A stretch of DNA of 49,691 nucleotides from Kurthia sibirica (GCF_003143975.1 NZ_QFVR01000025.1:1-49691); one strand, 5' to 3'. Shown: positions 1-9,640, counted from the stretch's first letter. Notes: generated by a model from the sequence alone, not told the origin. Translations and numbers: made by a program.

Positions 1-125
1 TGGAGTGCAGGCGGCGACTTCTGCGGGAACAGCGCGAGCGGAAGCACTCGGACTGAGCGAAGCGAGGGAGAAGGCTGGAGCCGTGCCCGCGAAAAGCGTC
101 CGCCGGAACGGAATCAACGGCTACG
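1..125. repeat. GC-rich structured element, probable dispersed repeat
   Basis: The first 125 bases are far richer in G+C than the rest of the window and contain no convincing reading frame. Partly complementary blocks can be seen, such as GGCGGCGAC near the left end against GTCCGCCG near position 108, together with runs of the GCGAGCGG and GCGAAGCGAG type, so a branched RNA or DNA structure is plausible. Similar GC-rich elements are known in intergenic regions of Bacillaceae genomes. Assigning this one to that class is from memory of its look, not a search. The window starts inside it, so its full extent is unknown. Confidence 0.45.
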
Positions 126-128
126 AGA

Positions 129-171
129 AAAAGCGAGGACAGGAACGAATTTCGTTCCTGTCCTCGCTTTT
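129..171 (-). terminator. Long perfect hairpin terminator, bidirectional
   Basis: Two 21-base arms (129-149 and 151-171) are perfect inverted complements around a single central T, with AAAA on the left edge and TTTT on the right. On the minus strand it lies just downstream of the YpvA helicase gene and is followed by a U-run. It could also stop transcripts arriving on the plus strand. Confidence 0.8.
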
Positions 172-263
172 CTGTGCATAAGTGGACTTTTTCAGTGCCC
201 TCGCCTGAGCAATTTCCTTTTTGTCTGAACTGGGCCTACTATATGTCCCAGACTGTTGTTATT

Positions 264-2165
264 TTAAAGTTCTTTTGGTGTTACGGCAAAAATTGGTGCA
301 ATATCTTCTTTATATTGTGCCTCTTCTTCATTCAATAAAATATGGATTGCCCCGTGATCACGAGATGTTCGGATTAGACGTCCCATACCTTGTTGTAAAC
401 GTAAAAGCATAAACGGTAATTCCACTTCCACAAATGGATCATCTGCAAATGAGCGTTTAGCATCAAATAATGGATCATTTGGAGGGAATGGTAGGTCGAA
501 AACAATGACACGCGTCAATGCTTCCTCTGGTAAATCTAAGCCCTCCCATAGATGATATGAACTCAATACTTCCAGTTTACCACTTTGGAAATCACGTACT
601 AGTGAGGATAGCTCATAATCGCCTTCGAAGCCGTAGCGATGTAATTGATCCGCAGGGACTTCTTCTTTAAAGGCCTGCATCGCTTGATTCGATTTGAATA
701 GCAATAGCGTTTGTTCAGGATTTGAATCCAATAGTTCAAGTACGCGTGCTGCTTTTTCTTTTTGCTCAAGATGATGCAAATTGATGCTCATTACTTCTTC
801 ATAGTCAAATGGTGATTCCACAGAAAATGAATCATATTTTTTTATACCTAAACTATAGGCAATATAACTAAAATCTTTATTAATCGATAATGTAGCAGAT
901 GAGAATACATATGGCATTTTCTTAGAAAATACTTTTTGTTCTAATACTTCCGTAATTAGATGCGGCATAATAACAAGTGTTTCTTCGCCATCTGTTTCTT
1001 CTAACCAATCAACTGCATCGCCCTCAGAAACAAAAATACGCATTGCTGCTTCATACTGATCTAAGAATTCTTCACCCATGCGTAATTCATACTCTGGAAT
1101 CACAAACATTTGTGATTCAAAAACAAATTCTTCCATTAGACGTTCAATAGTACTCACAACTTCTTTACCTAAGCTAATAAGTTTTGGACTCTTCGTAATA
1201 CGTTTACGATCTTCATCGGATTCGATAACATCTTCACGCAATTGATCAAAGAATAATTCATGATCATCTTGAAGTTTCTCCATTAGATTCAATGTCACTT
1301 CACGTAAACCATCAACCATTAAACGCTCCAATAATTTGACGATTGTATAATCTTGAATTTTATTGGTCATCGCTTTTTGAGCTGCGTATTCCAAAAGATG
1401 CCCTTCATCAAATACCATCATTGAAACTTCTGGTAATAGTGGTAGTTGTCCTTCACGTTCACGTGATTCTTTTGTAGCTGTATGTTCCATAAAGAAATCC
1501 TGCGAACAAATAATTAAATCTGTCGAATCACGATAATTTTGACGGTGTAAAGTTTGACCGCAACGATTGCGTACATCACAAACTTGACACTGTTGAATTT
1601 GATTGTAATTAACATAGCTCCACTCTTCATCCGAAATGGTTGGATAATCGCTACGCGCTCCATATAACTCAAGTGATCCTACTCCATATACACCATCTGG
1701 AATAGACATCGCAATTTCATCTAAATATTCACCATCATTAAAGCGTTCTGCTTCTTCATAACGTTTTAAACATAAATATTGATCACGTGATTTTGCTAAA
1801 CGCACATCAATATTCAAGTTCAACATTTTTTGCAGTTTATAGATATCGCCGCCCTCTTTTACAAGTTGGTCGATTAATGTTTCATCTGCACATGCAATCA
1901 ATGCCGGCTTTCCTGTATAGCGCGCATACGAAATAGCTGGTAATAAATACGCAATTGTTTTTCCCGTTCCTACTCCTGCTTCTGCAAAAAGAACAGATTT
2001 ATCTTTTAATACTTTTTCGATTTGATAAGCCATAAAAATTTGCTCATCTCTACACTCTAAGCCTTTATCAGGTAATTCATCATAAAGGACATCGCCCATC
2101 CAATCGCCTAATGATTCGAAAAATGATTTTTCTTTTGATAATTCAAATGGTAGTGATTGTCGCAT
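264..2165 (-). CDS. ypvA: YpvA-type ATP-dependent DNA helicase (DinG/XPD family)
   Basis: Superfamily 2 DNA helicase of the DinG/XPD type, about 633 residues. A Walker A motif (AGVGTGKT) lies near the N-terminus, and four cysteines between Walker A and the DEGH Walker B box (one in YLCLKR, three in CQVCDVRNRC) match the iron-sulfur cluster site of this family. The C-terminal motor ends with the QGMGRLIR motif. The start is the ATG at 2165, eight bases after GGAGAGGGG. The frame is open 26 codons further upstream but has no better start. It follows rlmL closely, as in B. subtilis. A role in DNA repair or replication is family knowledge; the exact substrate is not known to me. Confidence 0.88.
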   Translation of the reverse strand: MRQSLPFELSKEKSFFESLGDWMGDVLYDELPDKGLECRDEQIFMAYQIEKVLKDKSVLFAEAGVGTGKTIAYLLPAISYARYTGKPALIACADETLIDQLVKEGGDIYKLQKMLNLNIDVRLAKSRDQYLCLKRYEEAERFNDGEYLDEIAMSIPDGVYGVGSLELYGARSDYPTISDEEWSYVNYNQIQQCQVCDVRNRCGQTLHRQNYRDSTDLIICSQDFFMEHTATKESREREGQLPLLPEVSMMVFDEGHLLEYAAQKAMTNKIQDYTIVKLLERLMVDGLREVTLNLMEKLQDDHELFFDQLREDVIESDEDRKRITKSPKLISLGKEVVSTIERLMEEFVFESQMFVIPEYELRMGEEFLDQYEAAMRIFVSEGDAVDWLEETDGEETLVIMPHLITEVLEQKVFSKKMPYVFSSATLSINKDFSYIAYSLGIKKYDSFSVESPFDYEEVMSINLHHLEQKEKAARVLELLDSNPEQTLLLFKSNQAMQAFKEEVPADQLHRYGFEGDYELSSLVRDFQSGKLEVLSSYHLWEGLDLPEEALTRVIVFDLPFPPNDPLFDAKRSFADDPFVEVELPFMLLRLQQGMGRLIRTSRDHGAIHILLNEEEAQYKEDIAPIFAVTPKEL

Positions 2166-2253
2166 ATTAATTGCCCCTCTCCAAGTTCTTTCTGTGACAT
2201 GAAAAATCGGAAGATGTCGCCTACATCTTCCGTTGTCAATCATTCATTTTTAC

Positions 2254-3387
2254 TTAACGTTTTGGACGTTTACCCCAGAATTGATAGAAATCAGTACGGA
2301 TAAAACCATTGAATAACTTACGTTTTTTAGTTGTTCTACGACCGTATAAGTTTTCAAAGTTTTCCATTGAAGATAACATATAAACGGACCATGATGGGTA
2401 TTTTTTCATCATATCACCTAAGCCCATAATCATATCTTCGATTTCTTCGACCTCACCTATTCGCTCACCGTATGGTGGATTACCGATCATTACGCCATTT
2501 TCAGCATATGTCGCGAAATCCAATACTTGCATTTGTTTAAATTCGATAACATTACCGAATCCTGCTTCATCCGCATTTTTTTGAGCGATTTCAACCATTT
2601 TATGATCAATATCTGTTCCAACAATGTCCAAAAGTTGATCGTAATCCGCTAATTTGTCTGCTTCATCACGTACTTCTTCCCACATTTCTGGTTTCATAAA
2701 AGGCCAGTCTTCACTAATAAATTCTCTATTATAGCCTGGTGCAATATTTTGACCAATCATCGCCGCTTCTAGAGCAATTGTTCCTGAACCACAAAATGGG
2801 TCAACGAAAGGACGATTTGGCTTCCATTTCGTAATATATACTAAAGCTGCTGCTAACGTTTCTTTTAATGGTGCTTCACCTTGGTCCATACGATATCCAC
2901 GTTTGTGTAAACCTGTACCAGAAGTATCGATTGTTAACGTAGCAATATCATTTAAAATAGAAATTTCTATTTTAAATTTAGGACCAGTCTCCTCTAAAAA
3001 ACCTAAACGCATATACGATTTTTTCATTTGTTCAACGATTGCTTTTTTAGTGATTGCCTGACAATCCGGTACGCTGAATAAAGTAGATTTTACTGATTTG
3101 CCCGATACAGGAAATTCTGCATCAACTGGTAAAATATCACTCCATGGTAAAGCTTTAACACCTTCGAATAGTTGTTCAAACGTGCGTGCACGGAATGAAC
3201 CAACGACGATTTTAACGCGATCAGCTACTCGTAACCATAGATTGGTACGTGCAATATCACGTTCATTTCCTTCGAAGTATACTTTGCCGTTTTCTGTTTG
3301 TGTTGTATATCCTAATGCCTTTAATTCATCTGCTACGATTCCTTCAAGTCCCATAGCAGATGTTGCTACTAAATTATATGTTGTCAT
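2254..3387 (-). CDS. ypsC: 23S rRNA guanine-N2 methyltransferase, RlmL/YpsC family
   Basis: Class I SAM-dependent RNA methyltransferase of 377 residues with an N-terminal THUMP-type RNA-binding region and a C-terminal Rossmann methyltransferase. Visible motifs are FVDPFCGSGTIALEA (SAM binding), GTDID (acidic loop) and the catalytic NPPYGERI box typical of N2-guanine methylation. Family members modify a guanine in 23S rRNA; the exact position here is inferred from the family. The start is the ATG at 3387 behind GAAGGGAA, two bases after the stop of the upstream PAS-GGDEF-EAL gene, so the two are probably cotranscribed. The longer frame to 3417 runs into that upstream gene and is rejected. Confidence 0.9.
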   Translation of the reverse strand: MTTYNLVATSAMGLEGIVADELKALGYTTQTENGKVYFEGNERDIARTNLWLRVADRVKIVVGSFRARTFEQLFEGVKALPWSDILPVDAEFPVSGKSVKSTLFSVPDCQAITKKAIVEQMKKSYMRLGFLEETGPKFKIEISILNDIATLTIDTSGTGLHKRGYRMDQGEAPLKETLAAALVYITKWKPNRPFVDPFCGSGTIALEAAMIGQNIAPGYNREFISEDWPFMKPEMWEEVRDEADKLADYDQLLDIVGTDIDHKMVEIAQKNADEAGFGNVIEFKQMQVLDFATYAENGVMIGNPPYGERIGEVEEIEDMIMGLGDMMKKYPSWSVYMLSSMENFENLYGRRTTKKRKLFNGFIRTDFYQFWGKRPKR

Positions 3388-3389
3388 GC

Positions 3390-5126
3390 TTATTTCCCTT
3401 CTATTTCCAGTTTCCAAAACTCTAAAAATGCCAATGCTTCACATATTGGCAACGGTTTAGAATAATAATATCCTTGAATCATATCACAGCCCATTCCTTG
3501 AAGCAATTCAACTTGCTCCAATTGCTCCACACCTTCTGCAATTACTTCCATATGCAATCGGTGTGCCATTTGAATAATTGCATCAACCACCGCCTGTTTC
3601 TCACTAAGTGACGTCACTTGGCGAATAAAGCTCTGATCAATTTTCAAATAATTGAGTGGGAATTGGACGAGATAGGATAGTGACGAATAGCCTGTTCCAA
3701 AATCGTCAATCGATAATTTAAAGCCTAATTGCTTTAATAACACAAGTTTTCTCGTCGTTGTTTTTTCATTATTCATAATTGTACGCTCTGTCAGCTCTAA
3801 TTCAAAGCTACGTGGTGAACAATTATTGTTTTCTAATAGCTTTAATGTCGATTCTATGAAGTTATCTTGATGAAAATGAAGACTTGAAATATTAATAGCA
3901 ATTGTTAAATGCCCATATCCTCGCGCTTCAAGAGCAAGCCAATCTTTACAGGCTTGATCAATAATTAATTCACTTAATGGAATAATCAAGCCTGTTTCCT
4001 CAGCATATGGAATAAAATCCGCTGGTGACACAAAGCCCAATTGATCGTTCTTCCAACGCACAAGTGCTTCAAAGCCAGTAATTATTTTCTTTTTCGCATT
4101 GACCTTGGGCTGATAGTGCAATTCGAACGCTTTACTTTTTATTGCTTGGCGTAATTCATGGTCCAATACAATGCTACGATGCGTATCTAACTTCAGGTCT
4201 TCAAAGAAAAAGGCAAATTGATTACGACCATTTTCTTTGGAGTATTCCATTGCTTTAACTGCTTTATTGATAAGAATTTCTGTGTGGTCACCATCATTTG
4301 GGAACAGACTTATGCCCAATGATGCCGTGACATATAAGTTATGCTTTTCAATAATAAATGGTTCTTTAAATAGTTCAATTATTTTTTCTGCTTGTTTTAC
4401 AGCATCTTGAGGTTGATGAATATGCGTCATTGTAATAACAAATTCATCGCCACCATAACGAGCTAATATGTCACGATTTCGAATAAAAGGCGTCAATCGC
4501 TCAACAACTTCTACAAGTAACTGGTCACCTATTGAATGTCCAAGTGATTCATTAATTTGTCCGAAGCGATCTAAATCTAAAAAAATGAGGGCATGTTGGA
4601 ATTTGTTTTTTTTTGAAGTAGCTAATAATGTTTCCATACGTTTGGCAAATGCATAGCTATTGACTGTACCAGTGAGCATATCTGTGTTCGTGCGTTTTTT
4701 TATCTCACTCTCCGCAGATTTTTTCTCTGAAATGTCTTCAAAGATCCCACAATAGCTTGTCGTCTCGCCTTTATCATTTACAACTGCAATAATCGTCAAC
4801 CATTCCGGGTAAATATCACCTGTTTTTCTTCGGTTCCATATTTCACCTGACCAGCTGCCTGTGCTATAAATTTGTTGCCACATGTCCGTGTAAAAATTTT
4901 TTTCATGCATTCCAGACTGCAATAAATGCGGTTTAGAGCCAATTGCTTCTTCAGCGGTATAACCGGTAACAAATTCAAAGGCCGGATTGACTAATAAGAT
5001 TTCTTTGTTTACGTTCGTAATCATAATACCTTCATTTAAATTACTAAAAATCGTATCAATTAGTTCCTTATTATTCAAACCATTTTCTGCTGCTAGCCAT
5101 TTTTCAATGCCACTTATTTTTCCCAT
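3390..5126 (-). CDS. PAS-GGDEF-EAL cyclic-di-GMP signalling protein
   Basis: A 578-residue protein with a PAS/PAC sensor (about residues 20-135), a GGDEF diguanylate cyclase domain (about 145-305) and an EAL phosphodiesterase domain (about 320-575). The active-site GGDEF is intact at 225-229 and is preceded by an RNRD sequence matching the RxxD inhibitory I-site. The EAL half keeps FEALVRW, NISS, ELTER, DDFGTGYSS, LKID and EGVE, so both activities may be present. No membrane segment or signal peptide is seen, so the sensor is cytosolic. The start is the ATG behind GGAG. It sits between rnpB and rlmL, an unusual insertion in an otherwise housekeeping block. Net output (synthesis or breakdown) cannot be told from sequence. 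Confidence 0.92.
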   Translation of the reverse strand: MGKISGIEKWLAAENGLNNKELIDTIFSNLNEGIMITNVNKEILLVNPAFEFVTGYTAEEAIGSKPHLLQSGMHEKNFYTDMWQQIYSTGSWSGEIWNRRKTGDIYPEWLTIIAVVNDKGETTSYCGIFEDISEKKSAESEIKKRTNTDMLTGTVNSYAFAKRMETLLATSKKNKFQHALIFLDLDRFGQINESLGHSIGDQLLVEVVERLTPFIRNRDILARYGGDEFVITMTHIHQPQDAVKQAEKIIELFKEPFIIEKHNLYVTASLGISLFPNDGDHTEILINKAVKAMEYSKENGRNQFAFFFEDLKLDTHRSIVLDHELRQAIKSKAFELHYQPKVNAKKKIITGFEALVRWKNDQLGFVSPADFIPYAEETGLIIPLSELIIDQACKDWLALEARGYGHLTIAINISSLHFHQDNFIESTLKLLENNNCSPRSFELELTERTIMNNEKTTTRKLVLLKQLGFKLSIDDFGTGYSSLSYLVQFPLNYLKIDQSFIRQVTSLSEKQAVVDAIIQMAHRLHMEVIAEGVEQLEQVELLQGMGCDMIQGYYYSKPLPICEALAFLEFWKLEIEGK

Positions 5127-5168
5127 TCACAACGCTCCATATCTATATAAGGCTGTTATATTTCATCT

Positions 5169-5200
5169 AAAAGAAAGGCTCTCCAGTAATTAGGAGAGCC
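5169..5200 (-). terminator. Terminator of rnpB
   Basis: GGCTCTCC (5177-5184) pairs with GGAGAGCC (5193-5200). On the minus strand it is followed by TTTCTTTT. It lies directly after the 3' end of the RNase P RNA. Confidence 0.85.
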
Positions 5201-5217
5201 TGACTAGTCATTTTATA

Positions 5218-5631
5218 TACATCATAAGGAAATATAAGCCATGTTTTGTACCCTTCGTACTCAAACGACAATAATTGCCTCGTACTACTGTGGGTAGTAA
5301 TCATCTATCTATGCATATGCAAGCATATACATCTCTCCATCCATTCATTTACTTCAGGAGAACGCCCCTACCATAATTTGGGTTGCTCACTCGTGGGGTT
5401 TACCTCGTTCCAGTTTATAAGTTTCCTTATAACATTCGTCTCTGTGGCACTTTCAGAAAGTGTCACCCTTATCCGAAGACTTAGGGCTTCCTCCCGCCGT
5501 TAGCATTTCAGCTACCTCCGCTTATGACTTCGCGAAGCACGAACACTACGGTCATCTCAGAACCGTGCGAGCATGGACTTTCCTCAACAACGTCAAGCGT
5601 TGCAGCGATTACTCATTCACTTATTGATGCT
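5218..5631 (-). ncRNA. rnpB: RNase P RNA (bacterial class B)
   Basis: Catalytic RNA that trims tRNA 5' leaders. Read on the minus strand it carries the conserved blocks of Bacillus-type RNase P RNA: GTAATCGCTGC near the 5' end, GAGGAAAGTCCATGCTCGCA, AAGTGCCACAG, GGTAAACCCC, the GAGTACGA stretch and, near the 3' end, ACAAAACATGGCTTATA. Helix P1 can be formed from CATCAATAAG (about 5620-5629) and CTTATGATG (about 5220-5228), which sets the ends to within a few bases. B. subtilis also has rnpB beside gpsB. The open frames crossing this region are not genes. Confidence 0.95.
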
Positions 5632-5637
5632 CTGTAT

Positions 5638-5666
5638 AGTATATGCCCAAAATGACAATTTTTCAA
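5638..5666 (-). promoter_or_regulatory. Sigma-A promoter of rnpB
   Basis: On the minus strand TTGAAA (-35, 5661-5666) and TATACT (-10, 5638-5643) are separated by exactly 17 bases. The predicted start near 5631 coincides with the predicted 5' end of the RNase P RNA. Confidence 0.8.
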
Positions 5667-5697
5667 GGGCTACAGCTTTTTTTATGAAAAACTGCTT

Positions 5698-6015
5698 TTA
5701 ATCGTATAATTTATCACCAAAAACATGTTTTTCAAGGTTTGCGATACGTTTTAAAATATCGTAATTTGTAGCACCTGTTGCAGTCGGTGCCACGGTAGTC
5801 GGACTTTCATAACCTCGACGATTACTTACCGCTTGTTCTAATTCTTGTTTCAACAATTGAATTTCTTCCTGTTTTTTCACGAGAACCTTTTCAAAATTTT
5901 CATAATCCGAAATAATTTCATCTAAAAACTGATCGACCTCATCTTGGCTATATCCGCGAATCCCCGTCTTGAAATCTTTATCTAATATTTTTTTACTTGA
6001 TAGTTTAATGTCCAT
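5698..6015 (-). CDS. gpsB: Cell-division and wall-synthesis coordinator GpsB
   Basis: A 105-residue DivIVA-family protein. The N-terminal membrane-binding domain is recognisable (KILDKDFKTGIRGYSQDEVDQFLD), followed by a coiled coil, a variable linker and a C-terminal segment (YDILKRIANLEKHVFG) that forms the trimerisation helix in the family. GpsB shuttles penicillin-binding proteins between division septum and side wall, and a major client in B. subtilis is PBP1, encoded in this window at 10.9 kb. The ATG at 6015 is chosen over the ATG at 6021 because it stands eight bases after AAAGGA, while the other is only two bases away. Confidence 0.93.
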   Translation of the reverse strand: MDIKLSSKKILDKDFKTGIRGYSQDEVDQFLDEIISDYENFEKVLVKKQEEIQLLKQELEQAVSNRRGYESPTTVAPTATGATNYDILKRIANLEKHVFGDKLYD

Positions 6016-6104
6016 AATCATTGTCCTTTCACATGTAGATATAAGTATTTTTATTATAGCATAAAGCTTTTGAAAACATGACTAAATAAGGAGGTTGCTG
6101 ACAA

Positions 6105-7358
6105 TTATCTTTCCTTGCGCTTCAATCTTATATAGCGTTTTTCAAGCTGTTTGATTTTATTGATTTTTGCTTCTTTTTTCCATATAGCAGACATCTTTAC
6201 TTTATTTAGCGCTTGCAATGTATACCGTTGTGCTGTTGCAATCTCACCTAGCTGATGTTCATATAACTTCGCAAGTTCAATGGACGCCTCCACTAACGGT
6301 CGTTCTTCTAAGTAGGGTAATGCTGCTAGCCAGTAGTGTGCTGCTTCACTAAATGCCCGATTTTTTTTCTTATCAAAAGCAAGTAAGTAGTTTGCCATGG
6401 CTGCTTCTTTCTCGCTATATTGATGCACTACACCCTCTAAAAGTTTCTGACCGCGTTCTTCCTGTTTTAAATCACTATACCATTTCCCAATATTTGTATG
6501 AACATTAGCACTATCTTTCGCCGCCGTTGAAAAGACAAGTTCAGTAGCCTGAATGAATAATGTAATCAATGATAATAAATCATATTCATTGTGGCGTAAC
6601 ACTTGAAATAACGAAGTTGATTCACCGCTACGCACTGCATCTAAATAGACGATTGGTGCCAAATATCCAGGCAGATCATCGACGCGATGAAAATCAAGCT
6701 TTGCTACTTCAATATTTGATAGTTTCATTCGGCTCAAATCATTTTTCCATATTCGTTTTGAAATATGAAACAAATCAATTTGATGATGCGTTCTAAGTGG
6801 GGGTAAAATTTGACGATTAAGTGTCCACCTTGTTTGAAGTTGTGGCCAATCAAAAGATTTCCCATTATATGTTATTACCGCTTTTTCACCTTGCCAAAAC
6901 TTCGATTCCCATAAAAAAGCCGCCTCATTTGAAGGGTCCGCCAGTACATATTGCTTCAATGTAAAGCCCTCAGCACTTTCCTCTAATAACCCATTCAAAA
7001 AAATATGTGTGCCCACTCCTTTTAAACCTGTTGTTTCTGTGTCGTAAAACACAGGCATATCTTCAGAAGTTAGCTTAATTGGGTGGTCATCCTCATAATG
7101 ATCCCACAGTGCTAGGGCTTCATAAAATTGACCTAACTTATATTTGCCATGCTGATAATCTAAACTGTAGTGGGTTTCCTTCAAAAATACTGTACCCAAA
7201 TCATTTTGGAGTTGCTGTAAACCTGCTGAAACCCAATCTGCGCTATAAAACGGTTCCTGTGGTTTCTCAAAAGAAACTTGTTGTTCCTTTTTCACCGCAT
7301 CAGTGGACGTTTTTTTTAGCAACTGTTTCATTTGTAAAATTTTTTTTTCGTAGGACAT
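6105..7358 (-). CDS. mrfB: Mitomycin repair factor MrfB, DEDD-type exonuclease
   Basis: A 417-residue YprB-family protein. The first 270 residues form an RNase H-like exonuclease fold with DTETTGL (the DxE metal ligands), YNGKSFDWPQLQTRW and HNEYDLLSL, consistent with DEDD-type catalysis. The C-terminal third looks like TPR helices (repeated A..YWLAAL/LAKLYE patterns). In B. subtilis MrfA and MrfB act together in a UvrABC-independent excision pathway for mitomycin C lesions; that function is carried over by homology. Its start overlaps the mrfA stop as TAATG, so the pair is translationally coupled. Confidence 0.9.
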   Translation of the reverse strand: MSYEKKILQMKQLLKKTSTDAVKKEQQVSFEKPQEPFYSADWVSAGLQQLQNDLGTVFLKETHYSLDYQHGKYKLGQFYEALALWDHYEDDHPIKLTSEDMPVFYDTETTGLKGVGTHIFLNGLLEESAEGFTLKQYVLADPSNEAAFLWESKFWQGEKAVITYNGKSFDWPQLQTRWTLNRQILPPLRTHHQIDLFHISKRIWKNDLSRMKLSNIEVAKLDFHRVDDLPGYLAPIVYLDAVRSGESTSLFQVLRHNEYDLLSLITLFIQATELVFSTAAKDSANVHTNIGKWYSDLKQEERGQKLLEGVVHQYSEKEAAMANYLLAFDKKKNRAFSEAAHYWLAALPYLEERPLVEASIELAKLYEHQLGEIATAQRYTLQALNKVKMSAIWKKEAKINKIKQLEKRYIRLKRKER

Positions 7359-9640
7359 TACTTTATCAATTCCTCTAATAAAAATGATTGTAAAAATTGA
7401 ATAACCTTATCCTTTGCATCGCCACTTTGATCTTGTGCACCTATACACGATGGGCAGCCAATTTGACAGGAACAAACCATCACATGTTCATAGACATGCT
7501 CAATTAATGGCTGCCATAAATCATAAATCCGTTCACTTAGACCAATACCTCCCGGGTAACTATCATAGATGAAAAACGTCGGTTTGCTATTGTGCAATGC
7601 CTTCACTTGCGGCACAACATGCACATCGCTACGATCTGACTGAATATAGAGTGGGATAAAACTATTCATCGCATACGCAACACCGAGCATTGCACCGTTC
7701 AAATCATCTTCTGTCCAATCGAGTGGTTGGTCAAAATTCATCCATGTACTCGATGTATGCATCTCTTCCGGTGGTAAATCAATTGGTCCTGAACCGATAT
7801 TATCATGTGTATTAAAACGTATTTTTTTAAATATGGTTGCCGTTGCTAATGTCATAACATCACCATAGGATACAGTCGCTGCTCCAATTTTTTTTGTTTG
7901 ATCTTCCGATATCACTTTTAACTCTACAGCTATATTTGCATCCGTAAAATAGTTGACATCAACCTCACGTACAAATGCTTTCTTCTCTTCCCAATCCAGT
8001 TTTTCAACTTGATACTGTGTACCTTGATGTATATAAATGGCTTCTTCATGTAATAAGGTCATGGCGCTGTAACGATCCATCTCACCAATGACATTTGCAC
8101 TCCCCGTATTTGATGTATCGATAATAACGACATTTTCCTGCGAAGCTGAGCGTAGACTAATATTATGCGATGGAAAACTATCTGTCATCCAGTGCCATGT
8201 ATCCGATGTTTTTAAGAGTATTTTTTCTTCCGTCAAATAGTCTAATAAATCTTTCACGTCAAATTCCGCATAATCCTCCCCTGCTTTAAAAGGTAATTCA
8301 AACGCTGCGCATTTTAAATGGTCCATCAAAATTAGCATATTATCTGGGTGAACACGTGCTTCTTCTGGTTTATTACCGAGTAAATAATTCGGATGTTGAA
8401 TAATATATTGATCCAGGGCTGTTGACTGTGCGACGTAAATAATAAGCGCTTCATCTTGTCTACGTCCTGCACGCCCTGCTTGCTGCCACGCACTGGCAAT
8501 ATTACCAGGATAGCCAGTCATAATACAGGCTTGTAGTTGACCAATGTCGACACCCAGTTCGAGCGCATTTGTGGACACAACCGTTTTAATCGTGCCTTCG
8601 CGCAAACCTTTCTCAATTGCACGCCTTTCAGAAGGTAAATACCCTCCTCGATAACCACGCACTGATTCATCGTGAATTCTTTGCTTTGTCAATGATTTCA
8701 AATAAGTTACGAGCATTTCCACCCGCACTCGGCTTTTTGCAAAAATAATCGTTTGTATTTCTGCTTCATATAATTTTTTTGCTAGATCTTTCACTTCTAA
8801 AATTGCACTCCTACGGACACCAAAAGTAGGATTCACAATTGGTGGGTTATAGAATAGGAAGGTTTTCTTTCCAGAAGGTGCACCATTATCATCGATTAAC
8901 TCATGTTGCACATGCGTTAGCTTCTCCGCGAGTTCCTTTGGATTTTGAATTGTGGCAGATGTGCAAATGAATAGTGGATTGCTCCCATAATAACGACAAA
9001 TTCTTTGAAGTCGTCGCAATACATGGGCAACATGGGAACCAAATACTCCCTTATACGTGTGTAGCTCGTCAACGATAATAAATTTCAAGTTTTCAAAAAG
9101 AGAAACCCACTTTGTATGGTGTGGCAAAATACCAGCATGCAACATATCCGGATTCGTCATAACAATATGTCCCGCTTTTCGCACCTTTTGACGAATACCG
9201 GGTGCCGTATCGCCATCAAATGTATAGCTCAAAATTTCTTCATCCATTGCTTCGATCAAGGTATTCATCTCTGTTTTTTGATCCTGTGCAAGTGCCTTTG
9301 TTGGAAATAAATAGAGCGCTCGTGCTTCCTTATTTTGCATAATCGTCTGTAAAACGGGTAAATGATAACAAAATGACTTACCCGATGCTGTTGGTGTAAC
9401 GGCAGTAAACGATTGACCGTTCATCGCAAAGTCAAACGCTTGACGTTGGTGACAATATAATTGATTAATATTGCGCGCTTGTAGCGCTTTAACAATGGAA
9501 GGATGTAGGTCTTCGGGAAAATCTGCATAGGTAGCCGGCTTTTCTCCTATCACTTTGACATGCTGTACGCGGTTTTGCATGACGGCATCCGATTGCCAAG
9601 CTGCTAGCAATTCCGCAACTGTTTTACGTTCTCTAATCAT
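7358..9640 (-). CDS. mrfA: Mitomycin repair helicase MrfA (DUF1998 C-terminus)
   Basis: A superfamily 2 helicase of about 760 residues of the YprA/MrfA type. Walker A is TPTASGKSF, the Walker B region reads VDELHTYKG, and motif VI is QQAGRAGRRQD. The C-terminal DUF1998 part carries a four-cysteine metal site, CSCQIGCPSC, close to the end. It partners with MrfB encoded immediately downstream. The ATG at 9640 is preferred because GAGGAA stands six bases before it; an ATG at 9655 is also in frame. The gene overlaps the end of the yppE-like gene by eight bases, so the three genes read as one operon. Confidence 0.92.
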   Translation of the reverse strand: MIRERKTVAELLAAWQSDAVMQNRVQHVKVIGEKPATYADFPEDLHPSIVKALQARNINQLYCHQRQAFDFAMNGQSFTAVTPTASGKSFCYHLPVLQTIMQNKEARALYLFPTKALAQDQKTEMNTLIEAMDEEILSYTFDGDTAPGIRQKVRKAGHIVMTNPDMLHAGILPHHTKWVSLFENLKFIIVDELHTYKGVFGSHVAHVLRRLQRICRYYGSNPLFICTSATIQNPKELAEKLTHVQHELIDDNGAPSGKKTFLFYNPPIVNPTFGVRRSAILEVKDLAKKLYEAEIQTIIFAKSRVRVEMLVTYLKSLTKQRIHDESVRGYRGGYLPSERRAIEKGLREGTIKTVVSTNALELGVDIGQLQACIMTGYPGNIASAWQQAGRAGRRQDEALIIYVAQSTALDQYIIQHPNYLLGNKPEEARVHPDNMLILMDHLKCAAFELPFKAGEDYAEFDVKDLLDYLTEEKILLKTSDTWHWMTDSFPSHNISLRSASQENVVIIDTSNTGSANVIGEMDRYSAMTLLHEEAIYIHQGTQYQVEKLDWEEKKAFVREVDVNYFTDANIAVELKVISEDQTKKIGAATVSYGDVMTLATATIFKKIRFNTHDNIGSGPIDLPPEEMHTSSTWMNFDQPLDWTEDDLNGAMLGVAYAMNSFIPLYIQSDRSDVHVVPQVKALHNSKPTFFIYDSYPGGIGLSERIYDLWQPLIEHVYEHVMVCSCQIGCPSCIGAQDQSGDAKDKVIQFLQSFLLEELIK

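Noticed and set aside
221-412. A 63-codon plus-strand frame
   Set aside because: It is antisense to the end of the YpvA helicase gene and has no binding site.
2166-2243. An N-terminal extension of the YpvA helicase
   Set aside because: The extra 26 codons contain the ribosome binding site and do not resemble the family; the start at 2165 is better.
5246-5503. An 85-codon open frame on the plus strand
   Set aside because: It lies entirely inside the RNase P RNA gene and is antisense to it.
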